Assembly (NCBI GenBank): GCA_045649405.1
Contig: JAZRPW010000002.1
Coordinates: 1-30,424, forward strand
Length of the DNA stretch: 30,424 nt
DNA from: RUG11462 sp045649405
Lineage (GTDB): Bacteria > Bacillota > Clostridia > Oscillospirales > Acutalibacteraceae
Direction: 5' to 3'
Below the pieces are notes generated by a model. The model saw only the letters and a program-made list of their open reading frames with translations. It did no database searches and was not told where the DNA came from. The position numbers were made by a program, and so were the translations under genes. This document shows positions 1-5,772 of this stretch, piece by piece; position 1 is the first letter of the stretch, and every line of letters starts with the position of its first letter.

Positions 1-58
1 TTACGATTCTTCCTAAATAGCTTTGGTCTTTCTCTAAAATTGCAAGTTTAATTCTCAT
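1..58 (-). CDS. Partial TadZ-like reading frame leaving the window to the left
   Basis: On the minus strand an ATG at 58-56 opens a frame whose first 19 codons are identical to those of the TadZ-like gene at 1361. An AAAGGTG ribosome binding site lies at the same distance upstream. The frame runs off the window at position 1, so only the shared N-terminus is visible (it begins MRIKLAILEK). It could be the start of a second tadZ heading another pilus operon, a different protein that shares only this N-terminus, or a truncated remnant. It lies directly downstream of a perfect consensus promoter at 166-194, so in the orientation shown it should be well transcribed. Nothing about the rest of the protein can be seen. 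Confidence 0.55.
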   Translation of the reverse strand, partial: MRIKLAILEKDQSYLGRIV

Positions 59-96
59 TACAAAACACCTTTCTCTCGTAAAAAACTTTCTTTCGT

Positions 97-111
97 AGAA
101 CTGATAGTTCT
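97..111. other. Palindromic core in the left repeat, candidate recombinase site
   Basis: AGAACT-GAT-AGTTCT is a perfect 6-bp-arm palindrome with a 3-bp centre. In this copy the flanking T96/A112 pair extends the arms to 7 bp. In the right copy the only base change between the repeats removes that extra pair. The role as a strand-exchange or binding site is inferred from its position at the inner end of the repeat. Confidence 0.5.
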
Positions 112-129
112 AACCAAAAAAATGTATTA

Positions 130-142
130 GGGTATATTACCC
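130..142. promoter_or_regulatory. GGGTA-TAT-TACCC palindrome downstream of the leftward promoter
   Basis: A perfect 5-bp inverted repeat with a 3-bp centre lies between the leftward promoter (-10 at 166-171) and the left inverted repeat. It is about 17-30 bases into the predicted transcript. It is inside the invertible segment and so would move with the promoter. It could be an operator or a small leader hairpin. No function is shown by sequence alone. Confidence 0.4.
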
Positions 143-165
143 CTTAATTTTACTAATTATGAATA

Positions 166-194
166 ATTATACAATTTTTTTACAAAATTGTCAA
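166..194 (-). promoter_or_regulatory. Consensus sigma-A promoter, leftward, inside the invertible segment
   Basis: Read on the minus strand, TTGACA (194-189) is followed by exactly 17 bp and TATAAT (171-166), a perfect match to the housekeeping consensus. Transcription would start near 159, pass through the left repeat and enter the TadZ-like frame at 58. After inversion between the repeats the same promoter would lie near 1225-1253 facing right, and would drive the TadZ gene at 1361. No other comparable promoter is visible ahead of the pilus operon. Confidence 0.85.
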
Positions 195-243
195 TAATTT
201 ATTAACATTTTTTGCCTTTTTTTGCAATTTTTTGTCGATTTTT

Positions 244-270
244 TTGTCGTATGCAATAATCTTTTATAAT
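244..270 (+). promoter_or_regulatory. Probable promoter of the recombinase gene
   Basis: TATAAT at 265-270 is a perfect -10 box about 35 bp before the recombinase start codon. The best -35 is TTGTCG at 244-249 with only 15 bp spacing, so the promoter should be weaker than the divergent one at 166-194. It is followed by AAGGAG and the ATG at 306. No terminator is visible between the recombinase and the downstream gene, so read-through into the pilus operon is likely in this orientation. Confidence 0.6.
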
Positions 271-305
271 TTCTAAGCAAAAAACATATTAAAAGGAGTG
301 TTTTT

Positions 306-1289
306 ATGAATTTTTTTGAAACAAAAACCATTGATTTTTCAGCTTTATTTTTTAACAAAAGAAAGGCAAAAACCTTTGGCGATGTGTTGGATTTGTGGCT
401 TGTTAACAACAAAGTTCGTCTAAAAGGTGGGTCTGTTGCAAAATACCAAAACCTTATAACGCAACATATCAAGCCAGAACTTGGTTCGGTTTTAATGTCA
501 AATTTCAATGCCACTCTTGTTAATGATTTTCTTGAAACCAAATCAAAGAAAGGTCGCCTTGATGGAAAGGGTGGGCTTTCTGCTTCTTATGTAAGAAGCA
601 TTGCTTTGATTATTAATGCAACCATTTCTTTTGCAGTTAAAGAAAATTTGTGTTTGCCACTTAAAAACACAATAAACAAGCCAACAATTCCAAAGCAAGA
701 GTTAAAAATTTTGAGCCCTTTTGAGCAACGCAAACTTGAAGATTTTGTACTAAACAATTTTAACCTACAAACAGCTGCCATTTTCATTTCTCTTCGCACG
801 GGAATGAGAATTGGAGAAGTTTGCGGTCTTGCTTGGAATGATGTTAATTTAAAAACAGGTGTAATTCATATTAGACACACAGTAGCAAGAATAAAAGATG
901 GCAACAAAACAAAACTTGTTTTGGACACGCCAAAAACAACTGCATCTATGAGAGATATTCCAATTTCAACAGATTTAATGCCGTTGTTAATTAAACTTAA
1001 AAACTATTCTTCAACCTTTGTAATTTCAAATTCAGATAGTTTTGCAAACCCACGTACTCTTGAATATACCTTTCACAAAACACTTGAGATGTGTGGTATT
1101 GAAAACATTAAATTCCACGCATTGCGACACACCTTTGCAACAAGGTGTATTGAAGCAGGAGTTGATGTTAAATCTCTTAGCGAAATGCTTGGTCATTCAA
1201 ATGTTGGCATTACTTTAAATACCTATGTTCATTCTTCTTTAGAAATGAAAAGAAATCAACTTGAGAAAATATGTACCCTTTGCAATTAA
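306..1289 (+). CDS. Tyrosine recombinase inside its own inverted repeats (putative invertase)
   Basis: A 327-residue site-specific recombinase of the lambda-integrase superfamily. The N-terminal ~125 residues fit a SAM-like core-binding domain. The C-terminal catalytic domain has the full active site: R168 in the TGMRIGE box, a likely K210 in the beta-hairpin, H271 and R274 in HALRH, H297 in GHSN, and the nucleophile Y307 in NTYVHS. The ATG is preceded by AAAAGGAG at a normal distance. The gene is the only one between two 120-bp inverted repeats, so inverting the intervening DNA is its most economical role. Excisionases, relaxases and other mobile-element genes are absent, and the repeats are inverted, not direct, which argues against a simple integrated element. 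The catalytic assignment is secure; the inversion activity is inferred. Confidence 0.93.
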   Translation: MNFFETKTIDFSALFFNKRKAKTFGDVLDLWLVNNKVRLKGGSVAKYQNLITQHIKPELGSVLMSNFNATLVNDFLETKSKKGRLDGKGGLSASYVRSIALIINATISFAVKENLCLPLKNTINKPTIPKQELKILSPFEQRKLEDFVLNNFNLQTAAIFISLRTGMRIGEVCGLAWNDVNLKTGVIHIRHTVARIKDGNKTKLVLDTPKTTASMRDIPISTDLMPLLIKLKNYSSTFVISNSDSFANPRTLEYTFHKTLEMCGIENIKFHALRHTFATRCIEAGVDVKSLSEMLGHSNVGITLNTYVHSSLEMKRNQLEKICTLCN

Positions 1290-1298
1290 CACCTTTAT

Positions 1299-1418
1299 TT
1301 TTTGGTCAGAACTATCAGTTCTACGAAAGAAAGTTTTTTACGAGAGAAAGGTGTTTTGTAATGAGAATTAAACTTGCAATTTTAGAGAAAGACCAAAGCT
1401 ATTTAGGAAGAATCGTAA
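1299..1418. repeat. Right 120-bp inverted repeat (IRR) of the invertible cassette
   Basis: Reverse complement of 1-120 with one mismatch (C1307 against A112). It covers the whole intergenic space between the recombinase and the TadZ gene, the TadZ ribosome binding site (AAAGGTG, 1347-1353) and the first 19 TadZ codons. Because coding sequence is part of the repeat, recombination anywhere inside it keeps the TadZ frame intact. It also holds two near-identical 11-bp direct repeats, at 1323-1333 and 1340-1350. Confidence 0.95.
1308..1322. other. Palindromic core in the right repeat, candidate recombinase site
   Basis: AGAACT-ATC-AGTTCT is the counterpart of 97-111. Immediately left of it is the only base that differs between the two repeats (1307). 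Downstream are ACGAAAGAAAG and ACGAGAGAAAG, 17 bp apart start to start, which could be accessory binding sites. The function is inferred. Confidence 0.5.
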
Positions 1419-2422
1419 CAGCGTTTAACACAAAGTATTCTGATAAACTTGAAATTTATTCTTTTACAACTCAAGACATTGCAATGTCAGCGTTGGAAAC
1501 AAACAGAATTGACGTGTTTGTAGCAAGTGATGCTTTTGAAATTGACGTTGCGCAAATTCCAAAAAGATGTGGCTTTGCTTATTTTGTTGATTCAGCAGAT
1601 GTTGATGCTGTTAATGAGCAAAGAGCTATTTCTAAATTCCAAAAGGCAGATTTAATTTACAAACAAATTGTTAGCATTTACTCAGAGAAAGCCGGCAGTG
1701 TTTCTGGTTTAAAATTTGGCGATGATAACGCTAAAGTTATTTTGTTTGCTTCACCTTGTGGTGGCTGTGGAACATCAACAATGGCAGCAGCTTGCGCTAA
1801 GTATTACGCACAAAAAGGCAAGAAAACTTTGTATCTTAACCTTGAAAATTATGGCTCTGCAGATGTTTATTTTAAAGCAGAAGGCCAGTTTGATATGAGT
1901 GATGTTATTTTTGCGTTAAAGAGCAAAAACACCAACCTTTCGTTAAAGTTAGAATCAAGCGTAAAACAAGATCAATGCGGAGTGAATTTTTATTCACAAT
2001 CAAAACTTGCTCTTGATATGTTGGAACTTTCTGCTGAAGATATCAATCGTTTGATTTCGGAAGTTAAGTTAATGGGTTCATATGACATAATCATTGTTGA
2101 TATGGACTTTAGTATGGATAAAGAGATTTTGAAAATTTATCGTCAAGCACATTCTTGGGTTTGGGTTGGCGACGGCTCAGAAGTTTCTAATACAAAAGTG
2201 TTTAGAGCTTACAACGCAATAAACACATTAGAGGCAAATGCAGAGGCACCTTTAACAAGCAGAATTTGTTTGGCTTACAACAAGTTTAGTAGCAAGACAA
2301 GTAAAGCACTTAGCGAAATTGAATTGAAAAACATCGGCGGTGCGCCAAGATTCGAACATGCTTCTGTTGACCAAGTGCTTGACCAATTAAAAGCTAAAGA
2401 TATGTTTGAAAAAATTATTTAG
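1361..2422 (+). CDS. tadZ: TadZ/CpaE-like pilus localisation ATPase
   Basis: A 353-residue protein with an N-terminal receiver-like region and a C-terminal MinD/ParA-type domain. In Tad systems this protein marks the pole or site where the pilus machine assembles. The P-loop region (residues 131-140, SPCGGCGTST) keeps the glycines and the S/T but has Cys and Thr where MinD proteins have the two lysines. Deviant P-loops of this kind are known in TadZ. The aspartate-rich strand DIIIVDMD follows. I chose ATG 1361 over the upstream in-frame ATG at 1271 because AAAGGTG lies just before it, and because the identical start and codons recur in the left repeat. It is the first gene of the pilus operon; tadA follows after 11 bp. 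Its 5' end lies inside the right inverted repeat, so its transcription should depend on the orientation of the cassette. Confidence 0.85.
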   Translation: MRIKLAILEKDQSYLGRIVTAFNTKYSDKLEIYSFTTQDIAMSALETNRIDVFVASDAFEIDVAQIPKRCGFAYFVDSADVDAVNEQRAISKFQKADLIYKQIVSIYSEKAGSVSGLKFGDDNAKVILFASPCGGCGTSTMAAACAKYYAQKGKKTLYLNLENYGSADVYFKAEGQFDMSDVIFALKSKNTNLSLKLESSVKQDQCGVNFYSQSKLALDMLELSAEDINRLISEVKLMGSYDIIIVDMDFSMDKEILKIYRQAHSWVWVGDGSEVSNTKVFRAYNAINTLEANAEAPLTSRICLAYNKFSSKTSKALSEIELKNIGGAPRFEHASVDQVLDQLKAKDMFEKII

Positions 2423-2433
2423 GTGGTGTAAAA

Positions 2434-3672
2434 ATGGATTTTGAGCAAGAACAACAAATTATTGCGGAAATTAAAAGATATGTTACCGAAAATTTGCCAC
2501 TTAACAAATTAGAAGACGCAGAATTACAAGAAAAAATAGAAGAAATTGTTGCTCAAAAGTTGGCAGGGCAATATTGTCCAATCGACCAAAGAGTTTCAAT
2601 TGTTGAACAGGTTTACAGTTCAATTCGTGGTTTTGGTTTGTTGGATACAATCATTAAAGATGATACCATCACCGAAGTAATGATTAATGGACCTGAAAAT
2701 GTGTTTATTGAGCAAAGTGGTAGATTGTTTAAGTTAGACAAACAATTTGAAAGCCAAAGAAGATTGGAAGATGTTATTCAAAGAATTGTTGGTTTGGCAG
2801 GTCGTGAAGTTAACCAGGCAAACCCAATTTGTGACACCCGTCTTCCAGACGGCTCTCGTGTAAACGTTGTTTTGCCTCCAATTGCTTTGTGTGGACCAAC
2901 TTTGACAATTCGTAAGTTTTCAAAAACTCCAATGACAATTGAAAAACTTATTCAATATGGCTCAATCACACAAGAAATTGCAGACAAGTTAGAGTTGTTT
3001 GTTAAAGCAAAGTACAACATCTTCATCGCAGGTGGTACTGGTTCAGGTAAAACAACCTTCCTTAATGCGTTGTCAAACTACATTCCGCGAGATGAGCGTG
3101 TTATTACAATCGAAGACTCTGCCGAGTTGCAGATTACAGGCGTTGACAACCTTGTAAGTTTGGAAACAAGAAACGCAAACGCTTCTGGCGCAGGTCAAAT
3201 TACAATTCGTGATTTGATTAAGTCGTCTTTGCGTATGAGACCTGAACGAATTGTAGTTGGTGAGGTTCGTGGTGGTGAAGCGTTAGATATGCTTCAAGCA
3301 ATGAACACCGGTCACGATGGTTCGCTTTCAACAGGCCACGCAAACTCAACCGAAGATATGCTTAGCCGTCTTGAAACAATGGTATTGCAAGGTGCAGCAG
3401 GTCTTCCGTTAGAGGCGATAAGACAACAAATCGCGTCAGCGGTAGATATCATTATTCATCTTTCAAGATTGCGTGATAAATCAAGAAAAACAATGGAGAT
3501 AACCGAAGTTGTTGGTTATGAAGATGGAAAAATTATTTTGAATCCGCTTTATGTATTCGAAGAAGATGAAAACAGTACACTTGAAAAGGTTTCAGGAAGT
3601 CTTAATCGAACAAAAAATAAAATGATAAACGACTACAAATTAAGACTTTCTGGTATAAAAACAGAAATTTAA
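2434..3672 (+). CDS. tadA: TadA/CpaF secretion ATPase
   Basis: A 412-residue type II/IV secretion ATPase of the TadA/CpaF family, the motor that powers Flp pilus assembly at the inner face of the membrane. The Walker A motif GGTGSGKTT is at residues 200-208 (K206). The aspartate-box region (EDSAELQ) follows it. The Walker B-type segment RIVVGEVRGGEA is near residues 272-283, and the His box STGHANS follows it. The N-terminal ~140 residues match the family's helical and PAS-like region (EVMINGPENVFIE). The length and all motifs are normal. The ATG follows a GGTGGTG-type ribosome binding site, 11 bp after tadZ. It is the best-conserved gene of the locus and anchors the Tad assignment. Confidence 0.96.
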   Translation: MDFEQEQQIIAEIKRYVTENLPLNKLEDAELQEKIEEIVAQKLAGQYCPIDQRVSIVEQVYSSIRGFGLLDTIIKDDTITEVMINGPENVFIEQSGRLFKLDKQFESQRRLEDVIQRIVGLAGREVNQANPICDTRLPDGSRVNVVLPPIALCGPTLTIRKFSKTPMTIEKLIQYGSITQEIADKLELFVKAKYNIFIAGGTGSGKTTFLNALSNYIPRDERVITIEDSAELQITGVDNLVSLETRNANASGAGQITIRDLIKSSLRMRPERIVVGEVRGGEALDMLQAMNTGHDGSLSTGHANSTEDMLSRLETMVLQGAAGLPLEAIRQQIASAVDIIIHLSRLRDKSRKTMEITEVVGYEDGKIILNPLYVFEEDENSTLEKVSGSLNRTKNKMINDYKLRLSGIKTEI

Positions 3673-3682
3673 GGTGAATGAT

Positions 3683-4546
3683 ATGGGATTATTTACAAAA
3701 AAAGAGAAAAAAGAACAAGAACCTCAATATTATATGTCGGCAACAAATATGCCAACATATAACTACAAGGTTTACCATATGAGCAGTTTAGAAAAAGTTT
3801 TGTACTTTTTACTCGCGTTTGTAGTGGGCGCTGCAGTAGGTTATTTGTTTTATGGTGGAATTGGCAAAGACGAGTTCGGTAACCCAACGATTACTACATA
3901 TGTATTAAATATTCTTATACCAGGTATTGTAGGCTTTTTAGCAGGTAAATTTTTCTTGCCAATTAGAACCCAACAAATCATTGATAAGAGAATTAAAACT
4001 TTAAAAACACAATTTAGAGATATGCTTGAATCTTTAACAACATCGTTGGGCGCAGGAAAAAATGTAGTCCAATCTTTTAGTTCGATTTATGAAGATTTGA
4101 AAGTGCAGTATTCAGAAGATGCTTTTATATTAAATGAACTTGAAGTTATTCTTTCTGGCATTCAAAGTAATTTTAATATTGAGGATTTACTTGAAGATTT
4201 TGGAAACCGTAGTGGCATTGATGATATTTTGAGTTTTGCAAATGTATTTAAAATTTCTTACAGAAAAGGCGGAAACATAAAAGAAATTATTAGAAACACA
4301 AATTCCATCTTAGGTCAAAAAATGGGCATAGAAGAAGACATAGAAACAACTATTTCTGGCAGCAAAATGGATCAAATGATTATGATAATTTTGCCTATAG
4401 CTCTTGTTGCGATTATTAAAATGATGAGCCCAGAATTTGCAGGGAATTTTGTTACAACAACAGGTATTATTTCAACGACAATTGCGATAGGACTATTTAT
4501 TGCCGCTTATTTTGTTGGAAAAGCAATTATGGAAATTAAGGTGTAA
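3683..4546 (+). CDS. tadB: TadB-like type II secretion F-domain membrane protein
   Basis: A 287-residue inner-membrane platform protein. Two transmembrane segments lie near the N-terminus (about residues 35-57 and 72-93) and two at the C-terminus. Between them is a cytoplasmic T2SSF domain with the usual FRDMLESL and GNIKEIIRNT stretches. In Tad systems it forms the platform with TadC and contacts TadA. A GTG at 3674 is in frame, but AAGGTGA at 3671-3677 is better placed as the ribosome binding site for ATG 3683, so I use that start. It lies 10 bp after tadA and 10 bp before tadC. Confidence 0.85.
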   Translation: MGLFTKKEKKEQEPQYYMSATNMPTYNYKVYHMSSLEKVLYFLLAFVVGAAVGYLFYGGIGKDEFGNPTITTYVLNILIPGIVGFLAGKFFLPIRTQQIIDKRIKTLKTQFRDMLESLTTSLGAGKNVVQSFSSIYEDLKVQYSEDAFILNELEVILSGIQSNFNIEDLLEDFGNRSGIDDILSFANVFKISYRKGGNIKEIIRNTNSILGQKMGIEEDIETTISGSKMDQMIMIILPIALVAIIKMMSPEFAGNFVTTTGIISTTIAIGLFIAAYFVGKAIMEIKV

Positions 4547-4556
4547 GGAGAAGAAT

Positions 4557-5432
4557 ATGAAGTTTTTATCTATACAGGATATTGTAATAACATTGATTGG
4601 TTGTATTGTGCTTGTGATGTGGTTACTGTTGCTTTTGAGATCAAACAAAAACAATGGTCTATTCAAAGATTTAGATGAAAAAGAATATCCACTAAAAGAT
4701 TTATATAGCACAGGATATACTTTTATGGAAATGCTATCATATAAATACACATCTAATTTTGATCGAAAACTAAGAACAGATTTATCTGTAATGTATGACG
4801 AAAAATATGTCGAGTATTATTTGCGTGTTGTTTATGCTCAAAGTGTTACTTTTGGACTTTTGTTGTTTGTATTGAGTTTTGCTTTATATGGATTAGCAAG
4901 AGATATTATGATTTTAGTTATATGTTTTGTGTTTGCTGGGTTAGCAGTATATTATTTTTTAACCTTAGCAGAAAAGAAAATTCAAAAGCGTTCGGATGAA
5001 TTGTTAAATGATTTTTCAGAGATTGTATCTAAATTAGCTCTTTTAATAAATGCTGGTATGATTATGAGAGAAGCATGGGAAGAGGTTGCATATGCTTCAG
5101 AAGGAACAATTTATAAAGAAATGAGATTAGCATGTGATGATATGAAAAACGGTATATCAGAATCCGAAGCAATTAGAAGGTTTGGTATGCGTTGTATTGT
5201 TCCAGAAATCAAAAAGTTTTCATCAACGGTAATTCAAGGCATAGAAAAAGGTAACAGTGAATTATCTATGATGTTACAGGACCAAAGCGATGATGTTTGG
5301 AATATGAAAAAACAAAGAGTTGCAAGAGCGGGTGCAAAAGCGAATACAAAACTTATGATGCCAATGATGATTATGTTTATAGGAATATTGATAATGGTAG
5401 TAGTGCCTATTTTCACAAATATGGGAGTATAG
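4557..5432 (+). CDS. tadC: TadC-like type II secretion F-domain membrane protein
   Basis: A 291-residue paralogue of the preceding platform protein. It has an N-terminal membrane helix (about residues 6-26), two central helices, a cytoplasmic T2SSF domain (DFSEIVSKLALLINAGMIMR followed by REAWEE; later STVIQGIEKGNSELSMML), and a C-terminal helix (LMMPMMIMFIGILIMVVVPI). The ATG at 4557 follows AAGGAG, which overlaps the tadB stop codon, so the two are probably coupled. Longer in-frame starts inside tadB lack this signal. TadB and TadC normally act together as the membrane platform for pilus extrusion. Confidence 0.85.
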   Translation: MKFLSIQDIVITLIGCIVLVMWLLLLLRSNKNNGLFKDLDEKEYPLKDLYSTGYTFMEMLSYKYTSNFDRKLRTDLSVMYDEKYVEYYLRVVYAQSVTFGLLLFVLSFALYGLARDIMILVICFVFAGLAVYYFLTLAEKKIQKRSDELLNDFSEIVSKLALLINAGMIMREAWEEVAYASEGTIYKEMRLACDDMKNGISESEAIRRFGMRCIVPEIKKFSSTVIQGIEKGNSELSMMLQDQSDDVWNMKKQRVARAGAKANTKLMMPMMIMFIGILIMVVVPIFTNMGV

Positions 5433-5447
5433 TAGTTAAATTAACTA
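5433..5447. promoter_or_regulatory. 15-bp palindrome between tadC and the pilin gene
   Basis: TAGTTAA-A-TTAACTA is perfectly symmetric and starts directly after the tadC stop codon, about 20 bp before the pilin ribosome binding site. One central base leaves no room for a hairpin loop of normal size, so an operator for a dimeric regulator is more likely than an RNA stem. The role is inferred. Confidence 0.4.
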
Positions 5448-5482
5448 TATATATTCATTTTTATATGAGAGGAGGGGAAAAA

Positions 5483-5704
5483 ATGAAAGACATGTTAATG
5501 CTTATGGGAATCAAAGCAAAAATGACTATGAAAAACTTTTTTACTAACGAAAGAGGCGATGTTAACGTAGTTGCTATTGTTGTTTTGATTGGTGTTGCTG
5601 TTATTCTTGCTATCGTTTTCAAGGATGCAATTGCAGGTGTGATTGGAAGATTGATTAGCAGCATTGAAACAAAAGCAAAAGGTGATTTAGGTTTAAATCC
5701 GTAA
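5483..5704 (+). CDS. flp: Flp1-like major pilin subunit
   Basis: A 73-residue protein with a charged N-terminal leader ending in NERG (residues 22-25), then a hydrophobic helix at about residues 27-46, then a short amphipathic tail. This is the architecture of the Flp1-like pilins in Gram-positive Tad loci. The prepilin peptidase at 11175 probably cleaves after G25. Unlike proteobacterial Flp, there is no Glu at +5 after the glycine (Val instead). The gene has the strongest ribosome binding site of the locus (GAGAGGAGGGG, 5467-5477), as expected for a highly made subunit, and is followed by a stable hairpin. I use ATG 5483; a much longer in-frame extension overlaps tadC and has no such signal. 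Confidence 0.8.
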   Translation: MKDMLMLMGIKAKMTMKNFFTNERGDVNVVAIVVLIGVAVILAIVFKDAIAGVIGRLISSIETKAKGDLGLNP

Positions 5705-5715
5705 AAAATTATGCA

Positions 5716-5740
5716 ATGCTCGGCAAATCATGTCGAGCAT
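5716..5740 (+). other. 10-bp hairpin after the pilin gene (mRNA stabiliser or attenuator)
   Basis: ATGCTCGGCA pairs with TGTCGAGCAT (one G-U pair) around the loop AATCA. The bases after it are AACCACAAAG, so there is no T-run and it is not a normal intrinsic terminator. Its place 3' of the pilin gene suggests protection of the upstream mRNA end or partial attenuation, raising pilin over the downstream genes. Confidence 0.6.
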
Positions 5741-5772
5741 AACCACAAAGATGATAATAGGAGATTTTTAAT

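Larger units (their letters stand above)
1..120. repeat. Left 120-bp inverted repeat (IRL) of the invertible cassette
   Basis: Positions 1-120 are the reverse complement of 1299-1418, with a single mismatch at 112/1307. The repeat runs to the window edge, so its true outer end is unknown and it may be longer. Read on the minus strand it carries a leader, the ribosome binding site AAAGGTG, an ATG and 19 codons. Near its inner end (97-111) is the palindrome AGAACT-GAT-AGTTCT, a likely recombinase recognition element. Confidence 0.95.

Noticed and set aside
191..541. Minus-strand reading frame of 116 codons overlapping the recombinase start
   Set aside because: It lies on the opposite strand of the recombinase 5' end and its promoter, has no recognisable features, and is explained as a shadow of a clearly real gene.
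1271..1360. Upstream in-frame ATG for the TadZ gene
   Set aside because: It overlaps the recombinase end, has no ribosome binding site and gives 30 residues unlike TadZ. The ATG at 1361 has AAAGGTG and is duplicated exactly in the left repeat.
1..1418. Recombinase plus inverted repeats as an insertion sequence or other transposon
   Set aside because: The repeats contain gene starts (ribosome binding site and 19 codons) and run into coding sequence on both sides. The enzyme is a tyrosine recombinase and not a DDE transposase, and no target-site duplication or cargo is visible.
5716..5740. Hairpin after the pilin as an intrinsic terminator
   Set aside because: There is no T-run after the stem, and the genes beyond it belong to the same pathway with tight spacing.
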